A stretch of 24,191 nucleotides of DNA from CAYLMG01 sp964464635 (GCA_964464635.1 CAYXGT010000040.1:1-24191), one strand, 5' to 3'. Positions 1-9,258 are shown, counted from the stretch's first letter. Numbers and translations are program-made. Notes: a model not told the origin generated them from the sequence alone.

Positions 1-1
1 T

Positions 2-3000
2 ACAGGTCAATGGTCTTTCGGCGAGGGCGGCGGCGACATCATAAGCCAGGTAACTTTGGTGGAGGAAAGCTCTGCTAAGACAGTACTTATACCTTCGGGG
101 CCGGTCCCTGATACCTGGAGGTCAGATGCCAATTACGATGACAGCACCTGGAATGATTACACCTTTATTTCCGACAAAAGCGGTTCAGTTGGTTATGAAA
201 GAGGCACCGGAACCGGATATAGAGATTATATTTCGTACGATGTTGAAAGTGATATGTACGGCGTAAATGCATCCTGCCTTATAAGAATACCTTTTGTTGT
301 AACCGCCGAACAACTGGAAAGCTTTAACTTTTTAACCCTGCAGATGCGGTACGATGACGGCTTCGTTGCCTTTATAAACGGTCAGAAGGTTGCTTCCGTA
401 TATGAACCCGACCCGCTTACCTGGCAATCTGCAACAATAAGCGGCAACAATCATGAAGCCGGTTTGTATTTTGATGACTTTCCCATTAATAACCAAATAG
501 GCCTGCTGCATGAAGGCGTAAATATCCTTGCCATTCACGGCCTTAATGCTTCCGCAGGCGGAAGCAGCGACTTTTTAATTTCTGCAAGATTAATTGCAGG
601 CACTATGGGTGAAACCTATGACGGTGTTGCTCTGAATCCGGGGATAAATCGTGTTGTTATTCAAACGTTCGACGCTCCTGAGGGCGCAGGAAATAAACTC
701 CATGAGGATTATGTCGATATCTGGTATGACACCGGAGGCGGCAGCTTCGGTGAAATTACTTATGAGGTTAATTTGGTTACAGAAGATGCAGCCAAGAATA
801 TCCTAATCCCAACGGGACCGGTAAGCGATAGCTGGAGGTCCGACCCTGGTTTTGATGACTCGCTTTGGAATGATTATGTATTTGTTTCAGGCAGGACCGG
901 TTCTGTAGGCTATGATGACGGCAGCGACTACGACCCCTATATTTCGTATGATGTAACCTCGACTATGGACGGCATTAATAACACTTGTCTGATTCGAATA
1001 CCATTCACCGTTACTGCCGATGACCTTGCGGTCTTGAACTTTATGATTCTTCAGATGCGCTACGATGACGGCTTTGTCGCTTATATAAACGGCCAGGAGA
1101 TTGCATCCGAATATAAACCTGACCCGCTGACCTGGAATTCCGGTACTTTAGGCGGGGGTCTGAACGAGGCTACAAGCAATTTTGAAGAATATCCGGCTTC
1201 GAGCTTTATCAGCGCCCTTCATGTAGGCGAGAATATTCTTGCGATTCACGCTCTTAATGCCAACCTGGGCAGCAGTGACTTTATCATTTCCGCAAAATTG
1301 ATTGCCGGTACAATTTCCGGTGACCCTGATGAGGGAGCTGTTGTTTATGACAATGAAACTCTGACCGAGGATACAACCTGGACAGCAGCCGAAGGGCCTT
1401 ACTATATAACCGGAGATTTAACAGTCCCCGCCGCTTACAGCCTGACCATCGAACCAGGGACAAGTGTTTATTTCGATGAGGATTCTTCGTTAATTGTTAA
1501 CGGTATTATCGATGCGAACGGAACCGAGTATCAGCGTATCAGGATGACGAGTGTTCCCGGCGCAGCGTATGTGGAGGATATCAGGCCTGAACTGCCGTAC
1601 GGGCCGCCTAAATGGGACGGCATTCAGCTTCTGGACACTATGTCACCTTTAAATAGAATTGCATATACGGACATCGAGCATGCCCAGACCAGCGACGGTG
1701 CCATCGGAATGGTTAATTCGGAAGCGCTTATCGATAATGTTTCATTTGCCGGAAGTTATCTCCGTAATATATCAACCGAAAGTTCCTCGGCTGTTATTAG
1801 CAACTGCACTTTTCCCGATATGTACACGCCCGACCAATGGCCTCATCTTATGACCCCGCCGCTTGACAATGTCACCGAGCATATAAACGCCACAGGCGGT
1901 ATTCCGCCCGGCGGTTATTATATTATAGCGAATAATATCTTCGGCAAAAACAAAGGTCATAACGACGTTATTGACTTTACAGGGCACTGTAATCAACTGC
2001 CTGTTGTTCAGGTGCTCAACAATGTCTTTACCGGCGGCGGTGACGAAGCCCTTGACCTCGGAGGCGACGCTTACATCGAGGGGAATCTCTTTATGAATTT
2101 CCGCAAGGACGCTTCAAACACCAGCGCAGGCAACAGCAATGCAATGTCCACAGGCGACGATATGTCCGGCGAAGACGATGCCGTTATCACCGTTGTGCGA
2201 AATAAATTTTATAATTTAGACTACGTTGTTACTTTCAAGTTCAACACTTTTATGAATTTTGAAAATAATACCGTTGTTGATATTTCAGATGATGCCGATG
2301 GTGTGGAATATTCCGCAATTAATTTCTATTGTGTGGAAAAACCAGAGCCTCAGGGCAAAGGAGCTTTCCTGAACAGCAACATCTTCTGGCAAATCCCACA
2401 GCGTATTTTCGGAAACGTCGATGTCAGCGACCCGTATAATCCGAGTTTCTCGACCGACCTTGAAATGCACCATACTCTTGTACCTTTCGAACGGGCCTAT
2501 GACGTTGTAGGTTCGAGGCCGGGGACAATTATGGACCTCGGTATTAACAACATAGCAGCCGACCCGCTCTTTACGGACCCGAATGACGACTTATCGCTTT
2601 TATCGATGTCACCTGCTAAAGATGCCGGTGATAACGGTATCGATATGGGTGCCGACGTCCCGGCAGGTGCAAGCATTTCCGGTGAGCCTGTGGGAGGTAT
2701 TACTTATCAGACTTCCATCACGCTGACTGCTGCGGGTTCTGCTATTACCGACTATATGTACAAGGTAAACGAAGGTGCCTGGAGTACAGAACGCCTGATT
2801 ACTGCGCCTATATTACTTACAGGTCTTTCCAATGGTCAATCCTATACTGTTTATGTCCTTGGCAAAAACGCCGCCGGCGTCTGGCAAACCGAACCGGCTG
2901 TCTCTGAAACTTTCAGCGTCGATACTTCATACTACAGGCTTGTTATAAATGAAGTTCTTGCACACTCTCACGGAACTGCGCCCGATATAGTCGAGCTGTA

Positions 3001-4750
3001 TTATGACGGCCCAACCCCGCTTGATATCACCGATTTCAGTATCACAGACAATCCCGATTATCCGCAGAAGTTCGTCTTCCCACCGACAACGATTATGAAT
3101 CCGGGACAGTACAAGATTTATTATGCAGATACCAACGAAGCTCTGCCGGATATCCTGGGCTTCTCGCTCGACAGCTATGGCGAAGGCCTATATCTATACG
3201 ACCAGTACGGCAATCTTGTTGATTCGATCGAATTTGGAATTCAGCTCAACGATATGTCGATAGGCAGGCTCAATGACGACAAATGGCATCTTACAATACC
3301 TACTTATGGCTCTGAAAATATACCGCAGCCGATGGCGAGCCCATATAAACTGAAAATCAACGAATGGATTGCAAACACCGATGTTCGCTTCGAAGATGAT
3401 ATAATTGAAATTTATAATCCGTCGCCTTTGCCGGTTGATTTAGGCGGCCTGTATATAACTGATGACCCGTTTGCAAGACCGGACAGGCACGAAATAAAAC
3501 AGCTGACATTTGCACCTGCTGACGGCTTTGCTTTCTTCTATGCTAACGGCGATGAATTAAGCAGGTCGAATCATCTTAATTTCAGGCTCTCCGCCGATGA
3601 CGGGCTTATCGCTCTGTTTGATGCCGAGCTAAGTAAAATCGACGAGGTCATTTACTACTCGCAAACAGCAGATTATTCCCAGGGCAGATATCCCGACGGC
3701 GCCGCTTATTTTGTTTTCTTCGAGCTGCCTACCCCCGAAAGAAGCAACGTCCAGGACGCCGACTTCGTCAACAACAATATCAATATCCTCAATAACCTTC
3801 GGATAACCGAGCTGATGTATAATCCCTCGGATATAAATGATATTGATGAATATATCGAACTGCAAAACATCGGCCCGACAACACTGGATATTTCCGGTGT
3901 CAAATTTATCGACGGTATAACTTACATTTTCCCGAACAATACTTTCATACCAGCCTCGGGTTATATTGTTCTTGTCGCCAATCCTGTTGCCTTTAAGGCC
4001 CAGTATCCGCTCGTCCCCGATAATTTAATTTATGGCCCGTATGACGGTGCTCTCGATAACGGCGGCGAAAAAGTAGTTCTTACGCTTGCCGACCCGATGC
4101 TGGCCGCCGTCTTAAGATTCGAGTACGATGACGCCTGGTATCCCGGTACTGACGGCGGCGGAATGTCACTATCGATTATTGACCCGACCGCCAATCCCAA
4201 AGACTGGAACAAGGCAGAAACCTGGCAGGCGGCTGTCCCGACGCCCGCTGCGCCGAACCCATCACAGTCCGAATGGACTATTCTTACTTACGATGATTTC
4301 GAAGCTGGCTGGGGAAATTATACCCCGGGAGGTGAAGATGCTATTCTTTATACTACCGGCACCTATGCGCATCAGGGCAGCTATGCCGCCGATATCCAGG
4401 ATGACAGCGGTGACGCTTCAGCCTTCTGGCACACTGACAGCATCGATGTCGCTTCGCCCGCCTACACCGAATTGAAAATCGATTTCTGGTTCTATGCCCT
4501 TGATATGGAGACAGGCAAATCCTTCAAAGTGGACTTCTACGACGGCTCAGCCTACCAGACCGTCGCAACCTATACATCCGGCACGGATTTCGCAAATAAT
4601 AATTTCTACCACGAAACAATTTATCTTGAAGAAGGAACCGGCCCGGGGCAATACAATTTCCCCCCGAATATGGCTCTTAAATTCGAATGCGTTGCTTCAT
4701 CAAATACTGATGACATCTTTATCGACCAGGTCGAAGTTTCAGCGAAATAA
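2..4750 (+). CDS. Giant modular extracellular protein (lamin-tail, beta-helix), 5' partial
   Basis: The reading frame is open from the first bases of the window, so the real start and any signal peptide lie upstream; the TTG at 56 is not a credible start. Visible modules: two related units with a 239-codon period (about 74-650 and 791-1320), each a beta-rich domain carrying MRYDDGF(V)A(F/Y)INGQ and ILAIH motifs; a parallel beta-helix-like region (about 1350-2660) opening with the LTIEPGTSVYF motif and rich in N/D turns; an Fn3-like segment (about 2670-2930); three lamin-tail domains (starting about 2930, 3340 and 3790, recognised by INE / ITELMYNP and IELYN-type strands); and a C-terminal jelly-roll-like domain (about 4270-4747). 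No catalytic motif was recognised. In PVC bacteria such architectures are usually large secreted or surface proteins, sometimes with a CotH-kinase-like domain that would be upstream here. A role in adhesion or glycan binding is inference. Confidence 0.85.
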   Translation, partial: TGQWSFGEGGGDIISQVTLVEESSAKTVLIPSGPVPDTWRSDANYDDSTWNDYTFISDKSGSVGYERGTGTGYRDYISYDVESDMYGVNASCLIRIPFVVTAEQLESFNFLTLQMRYDDGFVAFINGQKVASVYEPDPLTWQSATISGNNHEAGLYFDDFPINNQIGLLHEGVNILAIHGLNASAGGSSDFLISARLIAGTMGETYDGVALNPGINRVVIQTFDAPEGAGNKLHEDYVDIWYDTGGGSFGEITYEVNLVTEDAAKNILIPTGPVSDSWRSDPGFDDSLWNDYVFVSGRTGSVGYDDGSDYDPYISYDVTSTMDGINNTCLIRIPFTVTADDLAVLNFMILQMRYDDGFVAYINGQEIASEYKPDPLTWNSGTLGGGLNEATSNFEEYPASSFISALHVGENILAIHALNANLGSSDFIISAKLIAGTISGDPDEGAVVYDNETLTEDTTWTAAEGPYYITGDLTVPAAYSLTIEPGTSVYFDEDSSLIVNGIIDANGTEYQRIRMTSVPGAAYVEDIRPELPYGPPKWDGIQLLDTMSPLNRIAYTDIEHAQTSDGAIGMVNSEALIDNVSFAGSYLRNISTESSSAVISNCTFPDMYTPDQWPHLMTPPLDNVTEHINATGGIPPGGYYIIANNIFGKNKGHNDVIDFTGHCNQLPVVQVLNNVFTGGGDEALDLGGDAYIEGNLFMNFRKDASNTSAGNSNAMSTGDDMSGEDDAVITVVRNKFYNLDYVVTFKFNTFMNFENNTVVDISDDADGVEYSAINFYCVEKPEPQGKGAFLNSNIFWQIPQRIFGNVDVSDPYNPSFSTDLEMHHTLVPFERAYDVVGSRPGTIMDLGINNIAADPLFTDPNDDLSLLSMSPAKDAGDNGIDMGADVPAGASISGEPVGGITYQTSITLTAAGSAITDYMYKVNEGAWSTERLITAPILLTGLSNGQSYTVYVLGKNAAGVWQTEPAVSETFSVDTSYYRLVINEVLAHSHGTAPDIVELYYDGPTPLDITDFSITDNPDYPQKFVFPPTTIMNPGQYKIYYADTNEALPDILGFSLDSYGEGLYLYDQYGNLVDSIEFGIQLNDMSIGRLNDDKWHLTIPTYGSENIPQPMASPYKLKINEWIANTDVRFEDDIIEIYNPSPLPVDLGGLYITDDPFARPDRHEIKQLTFAPADGFAFFYANGDELSRSNHLNFRLSADDGLIALFDAELSKIDEVIYYSQTADYSQGRYPDGAAYFVFFELPTPERSNVQDADFVNNNINILNNLRITELMYNPSDINDIDEYIELQNIGPTTLDISGVKFIDGITYIFPNNTFIPASGYIVLVANPVAFKAQYPLVPDNLIYGPYDGALDNGGEKVVLTLADPMLAAVLRFEYDDAWYPGTDGGGMSLSIIDPTANPKDWNKAETWQAAVPTPAAPNPSQSEWTILTYDDFEAGWGNYTPGGEDAILYTTGTYAHQGSYAADIQDDSGDASAFWHTDSIDVASPAYTELKIDFWFYALDMETGKSFKVDFYDGSAYQTVATYTSGTDFANNNFYHETIYLEEGTGPGQYNFPPNMALKFECVASSNTDDIFIDQVEVSAK
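74..1320 (+). repeat. Two tandem intragenic repeats (239-codon period)
   Basis: The segment starting near 74 and the one starting near 791 encode aligned, clearly homologous domains. Shared landmarks are the LIP(S/T)GPV start, W-RSD, WNDY, ISYDV, LIRIPF, QMRYDDGF, EPDPLTW / KPDPLTW and SDF-ISA-LIAGT. The window's first codons (TGQWSFGE...) match the linker between the two copies (TGGGSFGE...), so at least one more copy probably lies upstream. The copies have diverged in sequence, so this is domain duplication and not a recent DNA repeat. Confidence 0.8.
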
Positions 4751-4882
4751 AAACAGGTTGCTTCTCGACTGCCATCGCAAACTCTTATACTGAGAATCGC
4801 AAGCTCGGCGACCGAATCACTGCATAAAGAAATAAAATTTCGCCTGTGCTACAATTGAATCGAAAAAAGCCTGCCAAATCTA

Positions 4883-4911
4883 TTGAACTCCAAAGAATAT
4901 TTTTGTATTTT
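4883..4911 (+). promoter_or_regulatory. Candidate sigma70-like promoter for the S37 peptidase gene
   Basis: TTGAAC at 4883-4888 is followed after 17 bases by TATTTT at 4906-4911. The implied transcript starts near 4918 and leaves about 70 bases of leader before the GTG at 4990. The 239-base gap after the giant gene has no hairpin terminator that I can see. An AAGGAG at 4913-4918 is followed only by very short ORFs. This is a motif match only. Confidence 0.35.
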
Positions 4912-4989
4912 TAAGGAGATGAATGGTTCGGCTATGCAGAAATGCGTTTCATTCAAAAAATAGGTTCGTTTTTTCAAAAGAGGTGAATT

Positions 4990-6300
4990 GTGCAAAACAA
5001 AAAGTGCTGTGCAACTTTTTTGCTTTCTTTAACACTGCTTTGTATCTCAGCCTACGCACAGGACGCAGAACCGAATTCCGATTTTTTTAATAAGTTAAAA
5101 TCCATTCCGGGCGTTGCAGATATCAAAGAGACCCGCTCAAACGAAAGGTTTTTTAAAGAATCTTATGAATTTATGTTTAAGCAGCCGCTCGACCACAAAA
5201 ATCCCGACAGCGAGAAGTTCCAGCAGCGTGTTTTTATATCCCACGCTGATTATAACAAACCCGTGCTGCTTAACACGGAAGGTTATGCTGCCTGGGGCAA
5301 TTCCCGCGGGGAGCTGCAGCGAATGTTAGGGGGCAATCAGGTCACGGTCGAACATCGCTTTTTCGGAAAATCTGTTCCTTCGACCCTCAAGTGGGAATAC
5401 CTGACCGTCAAACAATCTGCGGACGACCTGCACGCCGTTGTTACAGCACTGAAAACGCTCTATAACGGCAAATGGGTCAGTACCGGCGTAAGCAAAGGCG
5501 GGCAGACGGCGTTGTTCTATAAATGTTACTATCCGGACGATGTCGATGCCACTGTTGCTTATGTCGCGCCGATTAATATCGCGCAAGAGGACCCCCGCAT
5601 TTATCAGTTCCTCCAAACCGCAGGCGATGCTGCAACCAGGAAAAAAATAAAGGACTTTCAAATCGCAATGTTCAAACGCCAGGAAGAAATATTGCCGCTG
5701 GTAAAGGAACACGCGGAAAAAAGACAATGGACTTTCGCGATGAGCTTGCCGGCCGCTTATGAATACGGAGTGCTGGAATACCCCAATGCATTCTGGCAAT
5801 ACGGAACCAACCCAGCCGACATCCCCGAACCCAACGCACCGGCTGAGACACTGGCTGCACATTACAACCGGGTGGGCACGCTTTATTACTACTCCGACCA
5901 GGGCAAAAAACAGTTTGAGCCGTTTATGTACCAGGCCTTCACCGAAATGGGCTATTACAACTTTGACATTACGGACTTCAAGCCTTATATGAAAACACTA
6001 AAGGAACCGTCGAATCTTTCCATTTGTCCGGACGGCGCAAAGATAGTCTATAATCCCGCCACAATGGCCTTTGTCTATAACTTCCTTCAATACAAAGCCA
6101 ATCATGTCGTTTACATTTACGGCGACCTGGATGCCTGGTCTGCAACCCAGATGCAGCTCATTGGGCGAACGGATGCAATCAAAATCGTCGCCAACAACAG
6201 CCATCATGGAGCACAAATCAGCAGTTTTTCGCCTGAGCAAAAGGAATTGTTCTATTCAAGTATGGAGAGATGGCTGGATATGAAACTTGAACGGCAATAA
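4990..6300 (+). CDS. Secreted S37-family serine peptidase (PS-10 / tripeptidyl aminopeptidase-like)
   Basis: A 436-residue protein starting at GTG 4990, with GAGGTG just upstream at 4980-4985. The first ~24 residues form a signal peptide (basic start, LLSLTLLCIS core, cut near AYA-Q). The body is an alpha/beta-hydrolase: nucleophile Ser168 in GVSKGG, preceded by the family-typical VEHRFFGKS stretch around 119-128. A late acid (Asp379 or Asp381 in GDLDAW) and a late His (405/406 in NNSHHGA) complete the triad. Known S37 members release short peptides from protein N-termini; the exact specificity here is unknown. It stands alone, convergent with the esterase gene downstream, and looks like an extracytoplasmic peptide-scavenging enzyme. 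The family call is fairly secure and the substrate is not. Confidence 0.8.
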   Translation: MQNKKCCATFLLSLTLLCISAYAQDAEPNSDFFNKLKSIPGVADIKETRSNERFFKESYEFMFKQPLDHKNPDSEKFQQRVFISHADYNKPVLLNTEGYAAWGNSRGELQRMLGGNQVTVEHRFFGKSVPSTLKWEYLTVKQSADDLHAVVTALKTLYNGKWVSTGVSKGGQTALFYKCYYPDDVDATVAYVAPINIAQEDPRIYQFLQTAGDAATRKKIKDFQIAMFKRQEEILPLVKEHAEKRQWTFAMSLPAAYEYGVLEYPNAFWQYGTNPADIPEPNAPAETLAAHYNRVGTLYYYSDQGKKQFEPFMYQAFTEMGYYNFDITDFKPYMKTLKEPSNLSICPDGAKIVYNPATMAFVYNFLQYKANHVVYIYGDLDAWSATQMQLIGRTDAIKIVANNSHHGAQISSFSPEQKELFYSSMERWLDMKLERQ

Positions 6301-6360
6301 TTTCAATCTTTCAGGACGACTCCAATTTTCCCGGGCTGCAGGCGGCGCTCTTCCTCAACT

Positions 6361-7956
6361 TTAGTCGGCAGCAATGTTGCTTTTCAGAAGGTAGGTTTTT
6401 AAGGGACAATCCTTCAGCTCTTCAATGCCTTCGGCCACCGAGGCGGCGTTACGCAGAGCGCCGGCGGCCGTCGTATGTGTATGGTCTGCCGGGCCAAAAT
6501 AGAGCTGCGAAACCAATTGCTGTCCTTCGGCTTCGTAACGAGCGGCAATAATCTCGTTAAGGTCAATAAAGAAAGCTCGGCCGTCCCTTGCCGCCTCGGC
6601 CGCCCACCTGCCGTAATCATCACAAGCCCGCATAACTTTCCCATCATCGGTCCAGCGGTTCCTGGGAATCGGAGAGCAAACAATAGCAATGCCTCCCTTA
6701 CTCTTGGTTTCCTTAATATACTGGCGCAGATACCAGCCGTATGTATGCACAATTTCATCTTTTCCGGTTAGAAGATTTTCGATTTGCTGTGTTGCGTCGC
6801 CGTTTCCTTTAATGGTGCCGCGTGCACGTCTGCGGTCATTCAGCGGACCGCTGTCGTTGTGTCCGAACTGTATTATACAATAATCGCCCGGTTTGACCTC
6901 GGCCAGCACATCGCTCCAGAGTCCGAGTGTCCGGTATGTCCGGCTGCTGGTACCACCCAGGGCATGATTCTCTACATTTATCCGCTTGCGGTCAAAAAAA
7001 TCTGCGATGGGAGCACCCCAGCCCCATTGGCCGTTCTCTCCGTTACCTTTTGTACCGTTCCTGACAGTAGAATCACCAATGATAAACAATGTCGGCAGGT
7101 TCGGGTCGGATTCGGGCTGGGCCTCCGGTATCCACGTGCGTGTCATCCGGAATTCCGAGTATGGTCTGACCCGCCGGCCTTTTTCCGACAGATAGCCGGA
7201 CAGGGGATAAGCAGTAATATCCCTGAGCCCCGAGACTACCAGGGAGGCATTAAGATATGCAGCTTCGCCACTGGTATGCGTATGATCCTGAGGAAAAAAT
7301 TCTTTAACCTTATCGGGGCCGAGCATCTCATAATGGTCGGCTATAATGGCGGTGAGGTCAACGAAGGGAACGGATTGCAACTTCGCGATTTGCTCGGACC
7401 ATTGGCTGTAATGACCGGAGCCGCGTTCGACACGCTCGTCTTTCCATATATTCCTGACGGTCAAAGAAAAAACTATCGGGAAGGCCCCTTTGTCTTTGGC
7501 ATCCTGGATGAATCGGCGCATATACCAGCCGAAGGTATGCACAATTTCGTGCTTTCCGGTAAGCAGGTTTTCTATTTGCTGTGTTTCTTCACCCAGGCCC
7601 GCAAGCGAGCCGCGCGCTCGGCGATTGTCGTTGATTTGCCCTGCGTCGTTATGACCGAATTGAATTAGTGCGAAGTCACCCTGTTTCATATCGGCGAGAA
7701 CATTTTCCCAAAGTCCTTCTGTAAAAAACGTTCTGCTGCTTCTGCCGGCGCGGGCCCGGTTGACTACTGTAATTTTGTTCGGGTCAAAAAAATCCGCAAG
7801 GTGACTGCCCCAGCCCTGCTCGGCACCGTTTCGGGCGGTTGAATCACCTATAACAAAAAGCCTCGGCTGGCCGCTCCCCCCTTCCAGAAAATCAGCAACA
7901 GAAAATAACAGCAAAATTGCCAGCAACACAACATAATTGTTTATCGTCTTTTTCAT
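6361..7956 (-). CDS. Secreted tandem SGNH esterase, rhamnogalacturonan acetylesterase-like (two domains)
   Basis: A 531-residue protein with an N-terminal signal segment (about 1-28, hydrophobic LLAILLLFSVADFL) and two homologous SGNH-hydrolase domains, about 31-255 and 288-522. Each keeps the full set. Domain 1: Ser39 in GDSTARN, GHND at 101-104, and D224-H225-T226-H227. Domain 2: Ser296 in GDSTVRN, GHND at 365-368, and D491-H492-T493-H494. The two halves also share QQIENLLTGK and HTxGWY stretches, so they arose by duplication. The pattern matches rhamnogalacturonan acetylesterases (CE12-type), which remove acetyl groups from the galacturonic acid residues of RG-I. That fits the galacturonate operon next door. 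No strong ribosome-binding site is seen. It follows the ROK gene by 49 bases on the same strand, so the two may be co-transcribed. Activity on xylan or other acetylated glycans cannot be excluded. Confidence 0.82.
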   Translation of the reverse strand: MKKTINNYVVLLAILLLFSVADFLEGGSGQPRLFVIGDSTARNGAEQGWGSHLADFFDPNKITVVNRARAGRSSRTFFTEGLWENVLADMKQGDFALIQFGHNDAGQINDNRRARGSLAGLGEETQQIENLLTGKHEIVHTFGWYMRRFIQDAKDKGAFPIVFSLTVRNIWKDERVERGSGHYSQWSEQIAKLQSVPFVDLTAIIADHYEMLGPDKVKEFFPQDHTHTSGEAAYLNASLVVSGLRDITAYPLSGYLSEKGRRVRPYSEFRMTRTWIPEAQPESDPNLPTLFIIGDSTVRNGTKGNGENGQWGWGAPIADFFDRKRINVENHALGGTSSRTYRTLGLWSDVLAEVKPGDYCIIQFGHNDSGPLNDRRRARGTIKGNGDATQQIENLLTGKDEIVHTYGWYLRQYIKETKSKGGIAIVCSPIPRNRWTDDGKVMRACDDYGRWAAEAARDGRAFFIDLNEIIAARYEAEGQQLVSQLYFGPADHTHTTAAGALRNAASVAEGIEELKDCPLKTYLLKSNIAAD

Positions 7957-8005
7957 TTGCTGAAGTTCAGGCCGGTCACAAAGTTTAACATAACCTTACA
8001 TACAC

Positions 8006-9220
8006 TTATTCGTAATGTTTCTGCAGAACAGCCGCTGTAACTCCATTAATTAAGGCCTCCTCGCCGCAGCGCGCAGCAATAATTTCAACTTTTCGAAGAG
8101 ACCAATCATATACTTCGGTTCTTATTCGTTCCCGTATAGCTTGTGCAAAATACCCTGGGCACTGCTGGCATACATAGCCGGCGAGAACAACTGTATCCGG
8201 GTCGTACGCGTTAATAGCTTGAGCGGCCGCCTGACTCAGATATTTTCCCAACTGCTCTCGAATCTTAAGTGAATAGCTGTCAGCCTGCCGCATCGCTTTG
8301 CCCCAGAATTCGATAACCTCTTCCGGAACCACATGACCATCATCGCCCGCAAGCCAACCTTCTAAAACGCTTTTTGCACCCTCTTTCATATCGCAGAGGA
8401 TTTTTCTCGCTATTGCCGGGCCGGAAACAAAAGCCTCCAGGCAGCCGTGGTGGCCGCATCCGCAAAGGGGCCCGTTTGGATCCACAATCGTATGACCTAT
8501 CTCCCCAAACCGGCCGGTCGTACCATTCATAATCTGCCCATCCATATATAGTGTGGAACCAACTCCGTTGGCAACGTTCAGATAAAGAATATTTTTGGCA
8601 GCCAGCGAAGGCTCAATCGCTATTTCAGCCAGTATGCGAACCTTCGTACTGTATATCCGGATAGGATATTTAATATGCTCCTGCAGTATTTGTTTTAGAT
8701 GAACCTCTTTCCAGCCAAGCGGGCTGGATAACTCGATTACTCCTTCCGGCGAAATCGAACCGCTTAGTGTAATGCCAAGACCGAGGATTTTTTCTTCTTC
8801 TATTCCAGAGCGCTTTATCAGCCCCGTCAAATTCACCGAAACCAATTCCACCACATGCTCGACGGAATGGTCTGTTCCTAACAAAAGTTTGATTTTATCG
8901 ATGTTGCTACCAAGAGAATCATAGATGCCGATAACAAGATAACTGGGATTTATCTCCATAGCAATTACACATCGACTGTTAGGATTCAGTTCAAGCAGAA
9001 CAGGCTTCGGGCCGCGCTTGTCACTTTCTCCCTGCCTTTCCGAAATAAGGTTCTTTTCACGAAGACGCAATACAATGGTGCTGGCAGTAGAGCTCCCAAT
9101 ACCTGCAAGACGACAGAGCTGAGTTTGTGAAAGTCTGCCATGTTTACGTAAGAGTGACAATATCAGCTTCTCGTTACGCTCGCCGGCACACTTGGAATCT
9201 ATGGGACTATTTTTCATCAT
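8006..9220 (-). CDS. ROK-family transcriptional repressor (XylR/NagC type)
   Basis: A 404-residue protein. An N-terminal winged helix-turn-helix (about 18-65; LSQTQLCRLAGIGSSTAS then LREKNLI) is followed by a ROK sugar-kinase-fold domain. The ROK zinc signature is intact: GEIGH at 239-243 and C253-G-C255-GHHG-C260-LE. The position of the kinase catalytic Asp (NDAN motif before LAE) reads YSTK at about 190-193, so it should sense a ligand without phosphorylating it. It is transcribed divergently from the uronate operon and shares a control region with it, which makes it the prime candidate for its local repressor. The inducer is probably a uronate or a pathway intermediate (inference). There are two adjacent ATGs (9218-9220, 9215-9217) and no Shine-Dalgarno; the predicted promoter would give a nearly leaderless mRNA. 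Confidence 0.87.
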   Translation of the reverse strand: MMKNSPIDSKCAGERNEKLILSLLRKHGRLSQTQLCRLAGIGSSTASTIVLRLREKNLISERQGESDKRGPKPVLLELNPNSRCVIAMEINPSYLVIGIYDSLGSNIDKIKLLLGTDHSVEHVVELVSVNLTGLIKRSGIEEEKILGLGITLSGSISPEGVIELSSPLGWKEVHLKQILQEHIKYPIRIYSTKVRILAEIAIEPSLAAKNILYLNVANGVGSTLYMDGQIMNGTTGRFGEIGHTIVDPNGPLCGCGHHGCLEAFVSGPAIARKILCDMKEGAKSVLEGWLAGDDGHVVPEEVIEFWGKAMRQADSYSLKIREQLGKYLSQAAAQAINAYDPDTVVLAGYVCQQCPGYFAQAIRERIRTEVYDWSLRKVEIIAARCGEEALINGVTAAVLQKHYE

Positions 9221-9229
9221 TATTCTATT

Positions 9230-9258
9230 TTAATAGCTCATATTCTGAGCAATTTCAA
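9230..9258 (-). promoter_or_regulatory. Predicted promoter of the ROK repressor gene
   Basis: Read on the minus strand: -35 TTGAAA (9253-9258), a 17-base spacer (9236-9252), and -10 TATTAA (9230-9235). The start of transcription would fall near 9223, only a few bases before the ATG. The spacer is almost entirely filled by inverted repeat site A, which suggests autoregulation. Confidence 0.5.
9236..9250. promoter_or_regulatory. Operator candidate, site A (CTCATAT-N2-TGAG)
   Basis: GCTCATATTCTGAGC is an inverted repeat with 5-base arms (GCTCA / TGAGC) around five bases. It lies between the -35 and -10 of the ROK promoter. The same CTCATAT-N2-TGAG core recurs as site B at the opposing promoter, centre to centre about 141 bases away. 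Confidence 0.55.

Noticed and set aside
4919..4963. Tiny 14-codon ORF after AAGGAG upstream of the peptidase
   Set aside because: The ribosome-binding site abuts the ATG with no spacing, and the ORF is too short to support on its own.
5326..5862. A 178-codon minus-strand ORF inside the S37 peptidase gene
   Set aside because: Antisense to a gene with a signal peptide, ribosome-binding site and catalytic motifs; no own domain or start signal.
6784..7668. A 294-codon plus-strand ORF inside the SGNH gene
   Set aside because: It is antisense to a protein with two full sets of SGNH motifs, and its own translation has no recognisable domain and unusual composition. It is a shadow frame.
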